Shown here in pieces: positions 1-10,604 of a DNA stretch of 64,000 bases. A model generated the notes under the pieces. The model was not told the origin of the DNA. It ran no database searches and saw only the letters and a program-made list of their open reading frames with translations. The position numbers and the translations under genes are program-made. Numbering within the stretch: the first letter of the stretch is position 1; each line of letters starts with the position of its first letter. This DNA is from Pempheris klunzingeri (taxonomy: Eukaryota; Chordata; Actinopteri; Acropomatiformes; Pempheridae): the NCBI RefSeq assembly GCF_042242105.1, contig NC_092034.1, forward strand, positions 4,893,144 to 4,957,143, in the 5' to 3' direction.

Positions 1-309
1 TGGGCTGCTGTTAAACACAGCTGCTTGGTTTTTCTAAGCATTGCTTCCTCTTATGATTAAACCATTATTATAATGCATACATGATTTCATCATCCCAAGC
101 AATGTGGCATCTGTATCTGCAGGGAACATTTGGGTGGTGATGTTTGGAGGCTCGGGCACATTCTGTGAGAGAGAGGTGGAAGATGTTCTGATTTATTTCT
201 TAAATCATCCTACAGCTTTAGCAACAGTACACATTTTATATAGCAGACAACAAGTTCTGAACTGATGTGCAAACTTTAAGTTAGCATAAAATATTTTGCT
301 TGGATCTAC

Positions 310-480
310 CTCCTTCTTGACAGAAATGTTTGTTATTTGTCCGCTGTTCTGCCAAAAGAGGTTCCCACTCTCTGGGATCCTCAGTCCCTTTGGCGTGCAT
401 CCCATCTTGCCCTGGTGAACTCTCAGGCCTTGGTATGATGTACATTTGGACCAGCCGCAATGGCAAACCTGGAGGCTCAT
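310..480 (-). CDS. First coding exon of a CxCGW zinc-finger-like protein gene (partial)
   Basis: The ATG at 478-480 opens a 57-codon exon that ends at a plausible donor (GAG|GTAGAT, GT at 308-309). The product begins MSLQVCHCGW and continues with GLRVHQGKMGC and TPKGLRIPES. The Cys and His positions (Cys6, His7, Cys8, His22, Cys27) look like a small zinc-binding module. I recall similar N-termini in uncharacterised teleost proteins, but cannot verify this here. An acceptor-like AAACAG lies about 25 nt upstream of the ATG. A candidate 5'UTR exon with an ISRE lies near 2.2 kb. Later exons would be left of the window. Without splicing the frame stops at 205. It shares the strand of the TRIM genes, so it may belong to the same immune cluster; its function is unknown. 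Confidence 0.55.
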
Positions 481-2178
481 GTCCGATGATGAGTATGTTG
501 TATCTGTTTAAGACATCATTAAAGACTTATTTTGCTTTTTGTTAAAGTAAATGCTATATTTGAGGCTCTGAGTAAAAGCTGAAGTGAAAAGACCACCATG
601 TTCACTATTCAGTAGTTTGAGAGATCTGTGGTTTATTGTACTGTGAAGTTAAATGGAGTTAACAGTGATATGGGGGTAAAAATAATAACCAAATTGTCTC
701 TGTAAAACAAATGTTGTCACTGCAGAGCACTAGAAGTCTCTTGTCATTTCTTTCCCAATCTTTTACTAGTACTGTCTACTTCCTGTACGTTTGGACGTGT
801 GCAACAGGTGAAGTGGAGACACCAGTGATTCATGTAGTTAGTAACCAAGGCGCACAGATGAACACAGAACAAGAATCAGTTGCGTACCAGAAGTGATGAA
901 AGGCTCCTCTACTCTGATTGGAGGTCCCACCTAGGTCAGTTTGGGAAGGTAACTGAATTGTTCGCTCTCAGCTGCAAACTTGGAGGCTCATGTCTGATGT
1001 GCTGATTATCTGTAGAAGTCAAGTGAATAGATTTATTCGTCAAATACGGGATTTCTTTCATTCTTCTTCTGTTTTTCATTTTTAGGTTGTTTTATTCCCT
1101 CTTTAGGATTCTGTACTCGAAACAACTTACAGTGTTTCACAGCTTGATTTCTGGGATTTTGATTAAAAAAATGAAAGAGAAAGAAATAAAAGAAAATAAA
1201 ACCCAAGTTAATGCTCATTCTATTTCTTTCATTTCCACAATTGCTTATTTAGCGATTTAATGATCTGTGTTGCTTATGTGCAACACAGATGTGTAGCACA
1301 TAGATTAGACAGTGATCAGTCGCCCTCTAGTGATGGTGAGTACATTACACAGTGTCGACTAACACAGCTGGACACCAAAACCTGAAAAACAGAATGAAAT
1401 GAATTGAAAATTAGGTGTTGTTGTGGATAATGTCTAAGAAAACATCAGTCAGTATTGTTGAGGGGGTTTTTCTTAAAATGGGACTGAATCAGCTTTAACT
1501 GGTGGAGTAAGTGTTTAGATAAAGTAAAATGAGATCAAACCACAAAAAGACCAGATTTTATATTATTATATAGTGGGATAGTGTAGTTTTTTTGTCGCTA
1601 TTTCATATACTATGAAATAAACATAGGAAAAAAATATTCAATAATAATATTTACCAATATTAACTCAAACAGGCAGTATGATAAGATCAATAAGTATGTC
1701 ATTAGAGGAAACTAGTCCTCTATCACAGCAGGAAGAGGGCAGCACTACAACGCACACAGACGTTCCTGTTCTGTGTATTTATCACACGCCCTGAAACTGT
1801 GGTATACCACAGACTTTGTCTTACTGCCTGCACTTCCTCTTACTCTCTGGCACCACCCTGCACTTTGTTTGCATCATAATCATACTGTTACACAACCTGG
1901 ACAACAGCAGGTAACATGATGAGGTTCACGCTGCTGAATTTGGTGTTTTTGCGAGACACTTGTTGAAATAACAAAATAAACTAACAAACTGACATCTGAA
2001 ACCATTTAAATATCTAAATCATTTCTTTCAAAGATTTCTAATATTATTTACTTCCACAACTGGCTATGCTTTTGCAAAAAAAGAACAAGTCACTCAGTAT
2101 TTAACCGTTGCCTTATGTTGCAGACATCACAGAGTGCTTTAAATCAAAACAACAACATCAGATCTCTCTGCAGCTTAC
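481..2178. other. Probable intron/upstream region of the CxCGW gene
   Basis: AT-rich sequence in which I see only the truncated exon copy at 989. Open frames on both strands are short and lack recognisable motifs. Confidence 0.4.
989..991 (-). pseudogene. Truncated second copy of the CxCGW exon start
   Basis: The bases around this ATG match those around the ATG at 478-480 over about 25 nt, encoding MSLQVC. The reading frame then stops at once (TGA after MSLQVCS) and the similarity ends. This looks like the broken end of a small local duplication of the neighbouring exon. The match is short, so a chance match cannot be fully excluded. Confidence 0.35.
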
Positions 2179-2250
2179 CTTGTGCTCTCGCCTCGATGCT
2201 CCCGTGCGATCTGCCTCTCAATTCCCTTCCCTCCTTCTATCTGTGCATCC
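2179..2250 (-). other. Candidate 5'UTR exon for the CxCGW gene
   Basis: On the minus strand, an ISRE at 2262-2273 is followed by about 80 nt ending in a good donor (CACAAG|GTAAGC, GT at 2177-2178). TRIM-A and TRIM-C show the same order: ISRE, short non-coding exon, donor. The nearest downstream coding start on this strand is the ATG at 480. The 5' end of the exon is a guess. Confidence 0.4.
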
Positions 2251-2261
2251 TGAACTGTTTC

Positions 2262-2273
2262 AGTTTCATTTCA
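2262..2273 (+). promoter_or_regulatory. Interferon-stimulated response element (ISRE), copy 1
   Basis: AGTTTCATTTCA matches the consensus AGTTTCNNTTTC exactly. A further GTTTC directly upstream extends the IRF-binding repeat. It lies about 85 bp upstream of the donor of a candidate minus-strand 5'UTR exon. STAT1-STAT2-IRF9 or IRF dimers bind such sites in either orientation. Confidence 0.6.
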
Positions 2274-2536
2274 GCCAAAACAACCCCGATGGTTTCCTCC
2301 AATAGCTCCAGAAGCCATCTTACAACAACTACTGTGATTTGGTTTTCTTAAGCAAGACCTGAAAGACTTTTTGATGAGTTTACATATCATTTGATTCAAA
2401 TAAATAAGTTAAGATAATGTGTGGTGTAAACACACAGGACAAAATCAACATTCATTTCCCGGCACATGTACAAAAAGCAGTTATGGGCCATTCAGCTAGA
2501 TAGTATTACACCCTCTCATGTGTTTGTAAATAATAT

Positions 2537-2540
<4 letters not shown>

Positions 2541-2582
<42 letters not shown>
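2541..2582. repeat. (TA)n microsatellite
   Basis: About 21 uninterrupted TA units. A C homopolymer (2790-2802) and an A homopolymer (2891-2903) follow within 350 bp. Confidence 0.95.
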
Positions 2583-2586
<4 letters not shown>

Positions 2587-2599
2587 CACACGTGGTTTT

Positions 2600-3620
2600 A
2601 ACAGCTTGATCTCTGTCCACTGTCAGAATCATGTCTAATCTATTTATTTATTTATGATCTGAGCGGATAAAAGACTCAAGAAACAAGAAAATATATTCAT
2701 GGGTTGTCTCTTTGCCCCCCTGCCTCTACAATTGTTTCCTCTCTGTGGTGTTGAGGGTTTTTTCTTTCACTTTCAGTTCCAGAAAAAATCCCCCCCCCCC
2801 CCAATTGTTGTGTAACACAAATGTGCTGAAAATGGTCAAATCAAAATCAAAACTCACAGAAGGTTTTTTATTTAGATTTTGAGATTTCACAAAAAAAAAA
2901 AAAGTAAACAAATGATTTGTAAATAATCAGGCAATCGGTATGTAGACACACTTGATTGTTCATTTAGAATATATTCTAGGATATATTATAGGATATTACA
3001 GTAGAATAAGTTGATTTGCCCTCATCACCTTCATAATCACCACTTGTAAAGCGCATTCACATGCCTGAAGTCCACGTACAGGTCAGTTCTTGCACTTTGA
3101 ACATCCCTGAAGTCTATTGTTTTTATTCCTCAAGTTCTAAGAGGCTCCAAAGGTCATGCATTACAGTGCAACTGCAGATAAACCCACGAATGCATTTAAC
3201 TTCTGGCTCAGTGTTAGTTAAGCTGCTTGGCCCAGATCACAGAATGAGATCAAGACTTCACATTTTGGCTTAGAGCCTCAAGTTCAACCTGGTGTTACAG
3301 CATTCAGGTTTTACTTTACTGACCATAGCAACCATAGGCATTTATATTTCACTGGCAGTTGTTGGTCAGCATTTTTATCTCAGGTCTAAATCAATGCACA
3401 AGCTATTTTTTTTTTGTTTTTATTATCTTTGTTGGTGTGACGCCATTGGCAGATGTGTGGATCCACCCACTAAAGTGTTAATTTCTCCATAGCAGTACTA
3501 GCAGTCAAAAGCATTTCTTATATACAATGCTTAATGAATTTTAATGCACCCATTATTGTGTATTTAATTACACCCTCCCTACTAAGTGGAAAAAATATCT
3601 TCCGGCTAAAAAGGTTTTAT
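2600..3620. other. Intergenic stretch downstream of TRIM-A
   Basis: AT-rich with homopolymer runs. Short open frames (for example 3061-3273 and 3292-3492, plus strand) have no recognisable motif or splice context. I see no gene here. Confidence 0.5.
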
Positions 3621-3622
3621 TA

Positions 3623-3628
3623 TTTATT
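3623..3628 (-). terminator. Candidate poly(A) signal of TRIM-A
   Basis: AATAAA on the minus strand, about 175 nt after the TRIM-A stop codon. It is the first such hexamer seen downstream. Confidence 0.45.
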
Positions 3629-3801
3629 GAGTAGCTATGATACCCTAATGCACTGGGAAATGTAGGTAAAATAGTCTACATTACATGTACAGGATGTTGC
3701 TCCCCAAGGCTGTTTGTTTTCATATAATTGGAGACATTCTACCAATTTTTTACCTAAATTTGATGCCCTCTCTGAGACTGGGACACAAATTTACACATCC
3801 T

Positions 3802-6297
3802 TCATGACAAATCCAAGTCCTCCTCACAATGTTTCACTGCAGAAATAATCAACGGATCTGTGTTTTTCTCATCTTGTCTTACATGTGGACTGAAATATGG
3901 GAAGATGTTGCCAGTGAACGAACATTCAGTGAACGAGTAGATTTGAGATTGAGCCGTCACATCGTAGAAGGACACAAGACCTTCCTCGTAATCCACGAAC
4001 ACTCCCACTTTCACAGGTTTGTCTCTCAGGGAGAGACGAAGTGGTGGTGCTGTCATGACTGCGTACTTGTCGTCGTCGTAATGTACGGTGACCCAGTAAC
4101 CGTTCTCTGGGTTCAGCAAAAGGTGTCCTTTGCGGTTTGCGTCACCCCTTGCCACCCCCAGGTCCCACCCCGCCCTGTTGTTGACCTCCACCTCCCAATA
4201 CGATTTCCCAGAGGTCAGACTGTTGAGCCCCAGGACGCTGCCAAAAATGTCAAACCTCTCCGGAGCATCATCCATTTCTTTGTCCTCACCTCCATCTTTC
4301 ACTTCCTTCCCATCACTAGAAAGAACAAGGCGCTGGTGTGCAGTGGTCGGATCCAGTTTTACATCCACTGTTGATTACAAGTTGAATCTGGTTATGAGAT
4401 CTTAACACAAAAGTCTGTATTTTAAAGGATATTGGTAGGAAGAAACAGATTATGTCACACACCTGAGAACTTTGGAATTCTCTTCAGCTCTGTGAAGTGA
4501 GGAAATAGTTTTATATCAATGAAGTTGAAATTCTAGTGTATAAAATTGACGATCAGTACTTCAGTCTTACCAATGGAGGTGAGCTTCTCCACTTCCAATT
4601 GAACATTTTTCAACATGGCTGTTGTGGTTTTTGTCATGGTGCCAAATGACAGCGATGTGTCCAGCTCTACCTCTGTCCAGTCTTTGTTATTGTCCAGGTC
4701 TGGAAGCGACGGGTAACTCTGGGACAGGAAGAAAAGAGAAAGAAAGAGAGGATAAACCAACCAGCAGTTGCAGACTGCAAAGATATCCTTCTGGAAAGGT
4801 GCTCTCTTCATCTGGTAGACATATATCAGCCACAAAGTGGTTTGAAGTCAGAGGTTTCCTCTCACCTGCAGGAATAGGACGTGGTCCTCAAGCACAGATA
4901 TGTCATCCAGCCCAGAGATGGCCTTCTCAAGCATGTCAATCTCTGCCTCCAGCTCCTCTTTGAGGGCTTTTGCCTCTTTCTCCAGAATCTGCCTCCTGTC
5001 CTTCAGTGGCTGAAGAGCTCTCGCCTGGGCTTCCTCCACAATGGCGATCACAGCAGTGAACACAGCCTCAATATCCCACCAATCGTCATCTATCAGGTCC
5101 TGAAAATGGGAGAAAGACGAGCATTGTCCATCTGACATTTGACCTCTGTTTTTCTGTCTTGTGGATTGCATTAAGGCACCTGTGGTTTGATTTTACATAT
5201 CAAATTTGACCTGATTTGTCCAGAATAGCCATAATTTGACTAAATACCAACTAGCCCAAGAAGCTATATTATCATTTGTAGCAGACACTATTGATACTTT
5301 GCAGTTGTTCCTTTGTTGTTCCTGTAACCTTGACTGATCTGACTGGCTTTTCAATCGAGGCTCAGAAATGTTTGTCTCAGTTGCAGCTTACCTTGCAGCT
5401 CGTTAGAGATGCATCAATTTCACTCATTCGTGTTTTTCTCTTCTTAACTGTCTCTTGTAACTCTGTCTTGGTGTTTTCAAGCTTGGCCTGTCGTAAACAA
5501 AAAAGCAAGTCAGTATCCCAACATCAAACATTCTCCTTTTCAAGTACATGCTGTGATTTAACATGATCGACAATTTCACACACTTTCTCGTCATTTGGGT
5601 ACCTCTCTTTGGTGTGTTTGCAATTCAGTTTATCCAACATACCACAATATATTTAAGGAAATGTACACTTCTATCAAGATTTTAAAAAAATGACAAGGCC
5701 TTGCAAATGTTAATTCACCTTCTTTGTGCTCCATTCATCTTCAGTAGAAACAACCTCATCCTGACCTTCCTCCATGCAGAGTACACAGATGCATTTCTCC
5801 CTCTTCCTGCTGTAGAGCTCCAAAGGGCGTCCATGCTGCAGACAGGCCCTCTCATCCAAGTTCTCCACTGGTTCCACCAACTTGTGGCCCTTCAGCCTTT
5901 TAGTTGAGGAATGATTCTCGAGGTGGATCGAACAGTACGAGGCAAGACACACAAGGCAGGACTTCTTGGCCTTCAGCTTAAGCTCTGTGCAAATGTCACA
6001 GGCCACCTCGCCAGGCGCCCCGGTGTACTTGTCTTCGTTGTATTTCTCCGGGGTGTTCTTCAGCTGTTCGGCGATGGCTCTCAGGACAATGTTCACGTCT
6101 GGGGTTTTCCTCAGATGGTCCTTGCATAGGGGGCACATCATGTCGTTGAATTTAAAGTTGCGGTCCAGGCATTCCTTACAAAAAGAGTGGCCACATGTTG
6201 TTGTGACAGGATTCACAAACAGATCCATGCAGATGGTGCACATTAGATGCTTCTCCAGTGCGGTGGTCTCGATGGGCGATGCTTGAGCGGAGGCCAT
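3802..6297 (-). CDS. TRIM-A: btr/TRIM39-like RING-B-box-coiled coil-PRY/SPRY E3 ligase
   Basis: Coding exons: 5719-6297, 5392-5487 (96 nt), 4866-5099 (234), 4571-4718 (148), 4463-4489 (27) and 3802-4367. All have GT-AG borders and compatible phases, giving about 549 aa. The C3HC4 RING spans residues 20-58 (CTICMDLF, CGHSFC, CPLC). B-box 1 starts near 100 (CDICTE). B-box 2 (from 152) is damaged: the usual LFCR is LYSR and both terminal His are missing. Next come a coiled coil and a PRY/SPRY with LDP, YWEVEV, LGVAR and VGVFVDYEEG. An acceptor lies just before the ATG, implying a non-coding first exon near 7.0-7.1 kb beside an ISRE. Family knowledge: cytosolic ubiquitin ligase, with SPRY recognising the target. 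That this protein acts in antiviral defence is inference. Confidence 0.9.
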
Positions 6298-6399
6298 ATC
6301 TGCTTATAGAGAGAACCGAGGGGAAGTGTAGTAAAGCACAAGTAGAGAAGAGTTAGAGTCACTTCACTGACTCTAATGTCTAATGCCTTTGACACATGA

Positions 6400-6830
6400 A
6401 TATTTAGTTAAAGTTTTAATTGGAAAAGTCTTTGAGCTGAATTTGCACATTCAATTATTATACAAAATTATATATATTATACAGAAATAATGAAATACCA
6501 TAGTTGCAGAGGTCATTTAATTCCTAGAATTCAATGATTTCTTCACCATTTGCAGAGATTTTTGGATGTTGTGTTGTACAAGTAAGAAAAAGTACAACTA
6601 CTACTGCAGCCACTACACCTACGACTAGTTACTCTTCTCTATTATGAAGAGAGACTGGATAGATAGCAGGACGCAGGCTTGCTCGTACAGGTTTTTAAAA
6701 GATATAGATTATTGCATGTCTCATTATTTATTCACGTTTCCACTGGTCAGATTTCAACAGTCAAGACAACATAGTACATTTCTTTCTGCACAACCAGGAA
6801 ACAACAGTGTAGCTCTACAGCATTACTGAA
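6400..6830. other. Probable 5' intron of TRIM-A
   Basis: AT-rich, without recognisable coding sequence. The plus-strand open frame at 6644-6829 has no motif. Confidence 0.4.
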
Positions 6831-6836
6831 TCACGC

Positions 6837-6837
<1 letters not shown>

Positions 6838-6886
<49 letters not shown>
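6838..6886. repeat. (GT)n microsatellite
   Basis: GT dinucleotide run with two AT interruptions near its end, inside the presumed 5' intron of TRIM-A. Confidence 0.95.
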
Positions 6887-7012
6887 TAAATCCCAATAGC
6901 AGAAAGTAACAAAACACTTAATGAACAAACAAGCACTTTCCTAAACAATTAGTGAGGTAAAAACATGAAATGACATCTGATCATGATCACAACATGTGGA
7001 GTATAATGTTAC

Positions 7013-7105
7013 CTTTGAGCTATCGAGACGTTCCTTATCTCCCAGGTGTCTGTCTCTTTCTCTCTCTGCTCACACAGAGAATGTACTTCCTTTGGGTCTT
7101 CCTCC
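7013..7105 (-). other. Candidate 5'UTR exon of TRIM-A
   Basis: On the minus strand, about 100 nt below the ISRE at 7114-7126, a donor CAAAG|GTAACA occurs (GT at 7011-7012). The TRIM-A coding exon has an acceptor (AAGCAG) directly before its ATG, so an upstream non-coding exon is expected. The 5' end is a guess. Confidence 0.45.
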
Positions 7106-7113
7106 CTCTGTTA

Positions 7114-7126
7114 AGTTTCATTTCTC
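7114..7126 (+). promoter_or_regulatory. ISRE, copy 2 (TRIM-A promoter)
   Basis: AGTTTCATTTCTC is a perfect match to the full ISRE consensus AGTTTCNNTTTCNY. It lies about 100 bp upstream of the donor of the candidate first exon of TRIM-A and about 820 bp upstream of its ATG. Confidence 0.7.
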
Positions 7127-7679
7127 TTCAAAAGCTCTGGCACACACCTCCTTTCACTGAAAGAGGCATGTGGCTATGCAAGTGTGTAACCAAATCATCT
7201 GTTTGTCTGTTGCAGGGTGTGTTGCATGTTGAACAAGTTTGCACAGATCAAATATTGGACCTGCCAAAGGTTGCTTGGTTTTGTTGGGACACTTATTGAG
7301 GTTTTATGTTTACAACTCTGTTAGACTGTGAGGTTTACACTGAAAGTGATTACTGTCTGTAGTTTCTGTTTTCAGTATGTGAGGCAAAAACATAACTCCA
7401 ACAAAACAATAAAGTATTGATTTATGTTTTGTTTAGCCAGAAATGTGCTGTTTTGGTTGTTTTGCATAAGAAGAGTAGGGTTTGACATTTTATTCATTCG
7501 CCCAAAAAAAGAAAAACAAACATGAATGGATTTAAATAGTGAAACACTGTTCTGCAGGTAAACTCATATCATCCTTATTATAAATAACATCATTCACCCA
7601 GACATACATTACATAGATACAATATATTCTCATTGAGCTATTGGAGGAATGTTACACATCGTGCTTGCAATTCAACACA

Positions 7680-7860
7680 GAATACATTCAAATTAATCCC
7701 AAAAAATTTGAGAAATACGCTCATTCACTCTCGGGCAGAGAGTCAGATGACAAGATCAATCCTGATAAATATGAGGCTTCGTCCAGCAGCCAGCTAGCTT
7801 ACCTTAGCAGAAAGACTCACTAATTAGCATGATATACAAGGTACATGGTTATTTTAGTCC
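7680..7860. repeat. Degenerate fish interspersed repeat (same family as 16615-16965, opposite orientation)
   Basis: Contains the signature blocks of a repeat common in fish genomes: 'gagaaatacgctcattc', a block around 'gggcagagagtcagatg', then 'ccagctagcttaccttag'. The copy at 16615 has the reverse complement order. Confidence 0.6.
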
Positions 7861-7904
7861 CAATTACTACATGAGAAAAAAAAATATGGTGGATGCGTTA
7901 AGAG

Positions 7905-8281
7905 TTTTACAGCCTGCAGATGGAAGCTGCTCTGTGGTCTGGTGGTACGACAGAGGATACTTAATATAGGCTGGGTTTCATCTTTGAATATCTATTCTGA
8001 GCAGGCAACTCACTTCACCAGTATCATTGATGCGTGGTACTAATGATGTACTGGACGGTTCTGCAGAGCCCTCCTGTCCTGGGCCGAGCACATCCCATGA
8101 CATGTTTCCAGTCAAGGTGCTTTCTAGTGCTCCTCTTCAAAATGGGAATTTTGCTTTCTTCAGTTTCATTAAGAAATATAGCTATTTCTATGTTTCTTAA
8201 CCAGGGTGGAGATGTGAGATGATGTGAGATCTTGGTTCCAGTGCTCCCGGTGATTCATCAACATGCAGTTTGTAGAAATCT
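7905..8281. repeat. Decayed interspersed repeat, possibly LINE-derived
   Basis: Blocks such as 'gaagctgctctgtggtctgg', 'ctgcagagccctcctgtcct' and 'cttaaccagggtggagatgt' resemble a repeat often seen in fish genomes. I recall it as a degenerate element but cannot name it with certainty. The right edge meets the last exon of TRIM-B. Confidence 0.45.
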
Positions 8282-10033
8282 CTGTAGGGACAAGACAGAG
8301 GGGGGACATGCATTAAAGGAACAGTGGTCATTGCACAGTGTTTTATGTCACAAAATTTTGTTTATTAAAAGAAAATCAGCGAATGAAAAGTGATTTGTTG
8401 ACTTTCGACCTGACGTAAACCTGTAGGAAGTGGAGGTTGTCTTCGGTCTGTGAGAGCTGCTCCAGCTCAGCTTCTTTCCTCTGCAGCTCAGAGATTTCTT
8501 CTTCCAGCTGCCTGATGAGCTCTTTATTTTGCGCACATGCTTCTTTTGGATGTTTCTGGAGGTCTACAGAGAGCTTGATTTTCTCAACTTTACACAGTCT
8601 CTCTTGAATGGCTTGCTGAAGCTTCGTCCCTCTCCGTTTTAGTTTAACCTGTGGAAAAAAACATTGTGTCAGTGTTGCCAGTGTTCTCTCTGAAGCATGT
8701 TGCAATCCCGACTACACCCCCACCGCTGATGTCAGTTTGATCTTATATTCCTCTGACAGCTGATACAAAGCAGGCCTGCTCTAAGACCTTCAACCCACAA
8801 AGCTGGATCAACGTTTGTCAGAGTAATTTGCTGTGGTTTCGCTCTTCAACGATGTTAGGTTTGTTTTGTAATCACCATGACTGTCAAATGAATAACAGCC
8901 TTTTTGTATGAGCATGCGATTAAATGAGAGTATGTTTGAAATAATTGGACTATGTCATGCCAGTGGTTTTTGCTATTGTATTTCACATTTAAGACCAGAT
9001 GTTCTCTAAAAGCTGCTGCTTTCTGTCATAGAAGTGATATTTATACTTACCCTCCTTCGCTTTACTCAAGTGGTCAAATACAATAATAATCATAATGACA
9101 AATAGCTGAAAGCTTCAGCCTTGGTTTCAGGTCTTTGAGTGCTCTCATCAACATGAATTTGGTCATTGGTTCTATTTGATTCTTAAAATCATCTAAATAC
9201 AGTGAACATTGGAGTGATTTAAAACAGCACAATGTAACTTTTGCAGAGACTGTTACCCTGTGGGATCTTGTTAAATGCTAAACTACTGTTAAGCTGTTTG
9301 GAGTTTCGCTAAACAATATTTTAGCATTTTGTTAAAATACTGAGCTGTAGTCAGCAAACTGCCTGACTGGCTACAGAATACATCTAACATTAGCCATCAT
9401 TTGCTACTGGTCATACCAGACAGATCTTTATTTTCCTGGTGTTGTGCCTTCGTTAGACTTTACCTTCTTCTTTGTAGCTTCCTTGTTGATTGAAATAGTG
9501 CGATGGCCCCTGTGTTCTGTCTGGGCACACATGGCACAAATACAGGTTTGATCACTCCTGCAGAACCGGTTTAACTGCTTTCCATGCACGCTACACACAG
9601 AGTCCTCCAGGTTCTTCACCACACCGATCAGAAGATGGCACCCAAGATCTTCATTCTGGTAATGTGGCTCCAGATGAGTGGCACAGTATGAGGCCAGGCA
9701 CTGCAGGCAGGATTTGACTGCTCTATGCTTTGCTGGGCAGAAATCACAGGGAACCTCTCCAGCTTTTAAAGGCACAGCTGCGTCCTCAGCCGGAGGCCTA
9801 GCATGTAGTGATTGGACTGTTTTGAGCTGTGGCCTGGTGGGGAAAAAAGCCTTGCAGAGGGGGCACAGGTACGCCCCATGGATCCTCCAGTATCCGTCTA
9901 TACAGCCCAGGCAGAAGCAGTGTCCACAGGGGAGAGAAGCAGGGCTGCTGAACTCATCCAGGCAGATGCAGCACTCAGGAGGCTCTGACATTGGCTCAGA
10001 ACTGTCTGGATTTGCATGTGTGTGCACATACAT
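8258..10033 (-). CDS. TRIM-B: short TRIM with RING, two B-boxes and short coiled coil, no SPRY
   Basis: Exons: 9464-10033 (RING and B-boxes), 8421-8648 (coiled coil, 228 nt) and 8258-8281 (RFLQTAC-stop, after a strong pyrimidine-rich acceptor). Phases agree. The product is about 273 aa from the ATG at 10033, or 259 aa from the in-frame ATG at 9991; neither start has a good Kozak context. Numbering from 9991, the RING spans 7-46 (CCICLDEF, CGHCFC, CPLC), B-box 1 starts at 82 (CDFC) and B-box 2 spans 133-163 (CSVH to HRGH); all zinc ligands are present. The coiled-coil exon fuses the family's 96-nt exon to the end of the 234-nt exon, with about 34 codons missing. No SPRY occurs before TRIM-A. 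It could be a regulatory short TRIM or a decaying gene. Confidence 0.7.
8700..9420. other. Intron of TRIM-B
   Basis: The sequence between the coiled-coil exon and the RING/B-box exon of TRIM-B is AT-rich. I see no coding sequence or known repeat in it. Confidence 0.5.
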
Positions 10034-10604
10034 GCACAGTGTGGTCTGATTTGGTGTGGTGTCAACATGCACAGATGATGGTGTATTCCATTGTTGAGTA
10101 CAGCAGATCTGTACAGAAAACAAAGATGTCAATAAGCACATATATGAGGGGGACAGATTGGACCGGCAGGGGGAAACCACAGTTAACCTGATTCCTAATT
10201 TTAATAAGTCTTGCAAAGTCTCCAATTGCTTTGAATCTATTGTTGCTTAATGTTTTTTGATGTGCTTACATTGAAACGCTGAAACCAATGGAAGTGGGTT
10301 AAAGATGATGGCTGTGAATGGTTAAACAGTAAATCATATCTAAATTGTGTAGTTCAAGTACAAGTGTAGTTTTCCACAGTTGTCCTGTTAGGTGTGTGTG
10401 TGTTGAGGTCAGCTAATCCACATTGCCTGCCCAATAACTCTAATTTAAGAAGTACCTCAGACATCAGAAATACAATTTAACATTTTTCTTATCAGAATTG
10501 GAGGTTTGAAAGCAAGCCGGAGTACCCGGAATGAAACAATAAACACAATATAGTACACAAACATATTGCTGTAGTCCTACATCGGCAGCTGCCACCGTGC
10601 TGCT

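Noticed and set aside
3829-4374. 181-codon plus-strand open frame
   Set aside because: It is antisense to the TRIM-A SPRY exon, which has clear motifs and splice sites.
10272-10290. Possible ISRE upstream of TRIM-B (GAAACGCTGAAACC)
   Set aside because: The GAAA repeats are spaced four bases apart instead of two.
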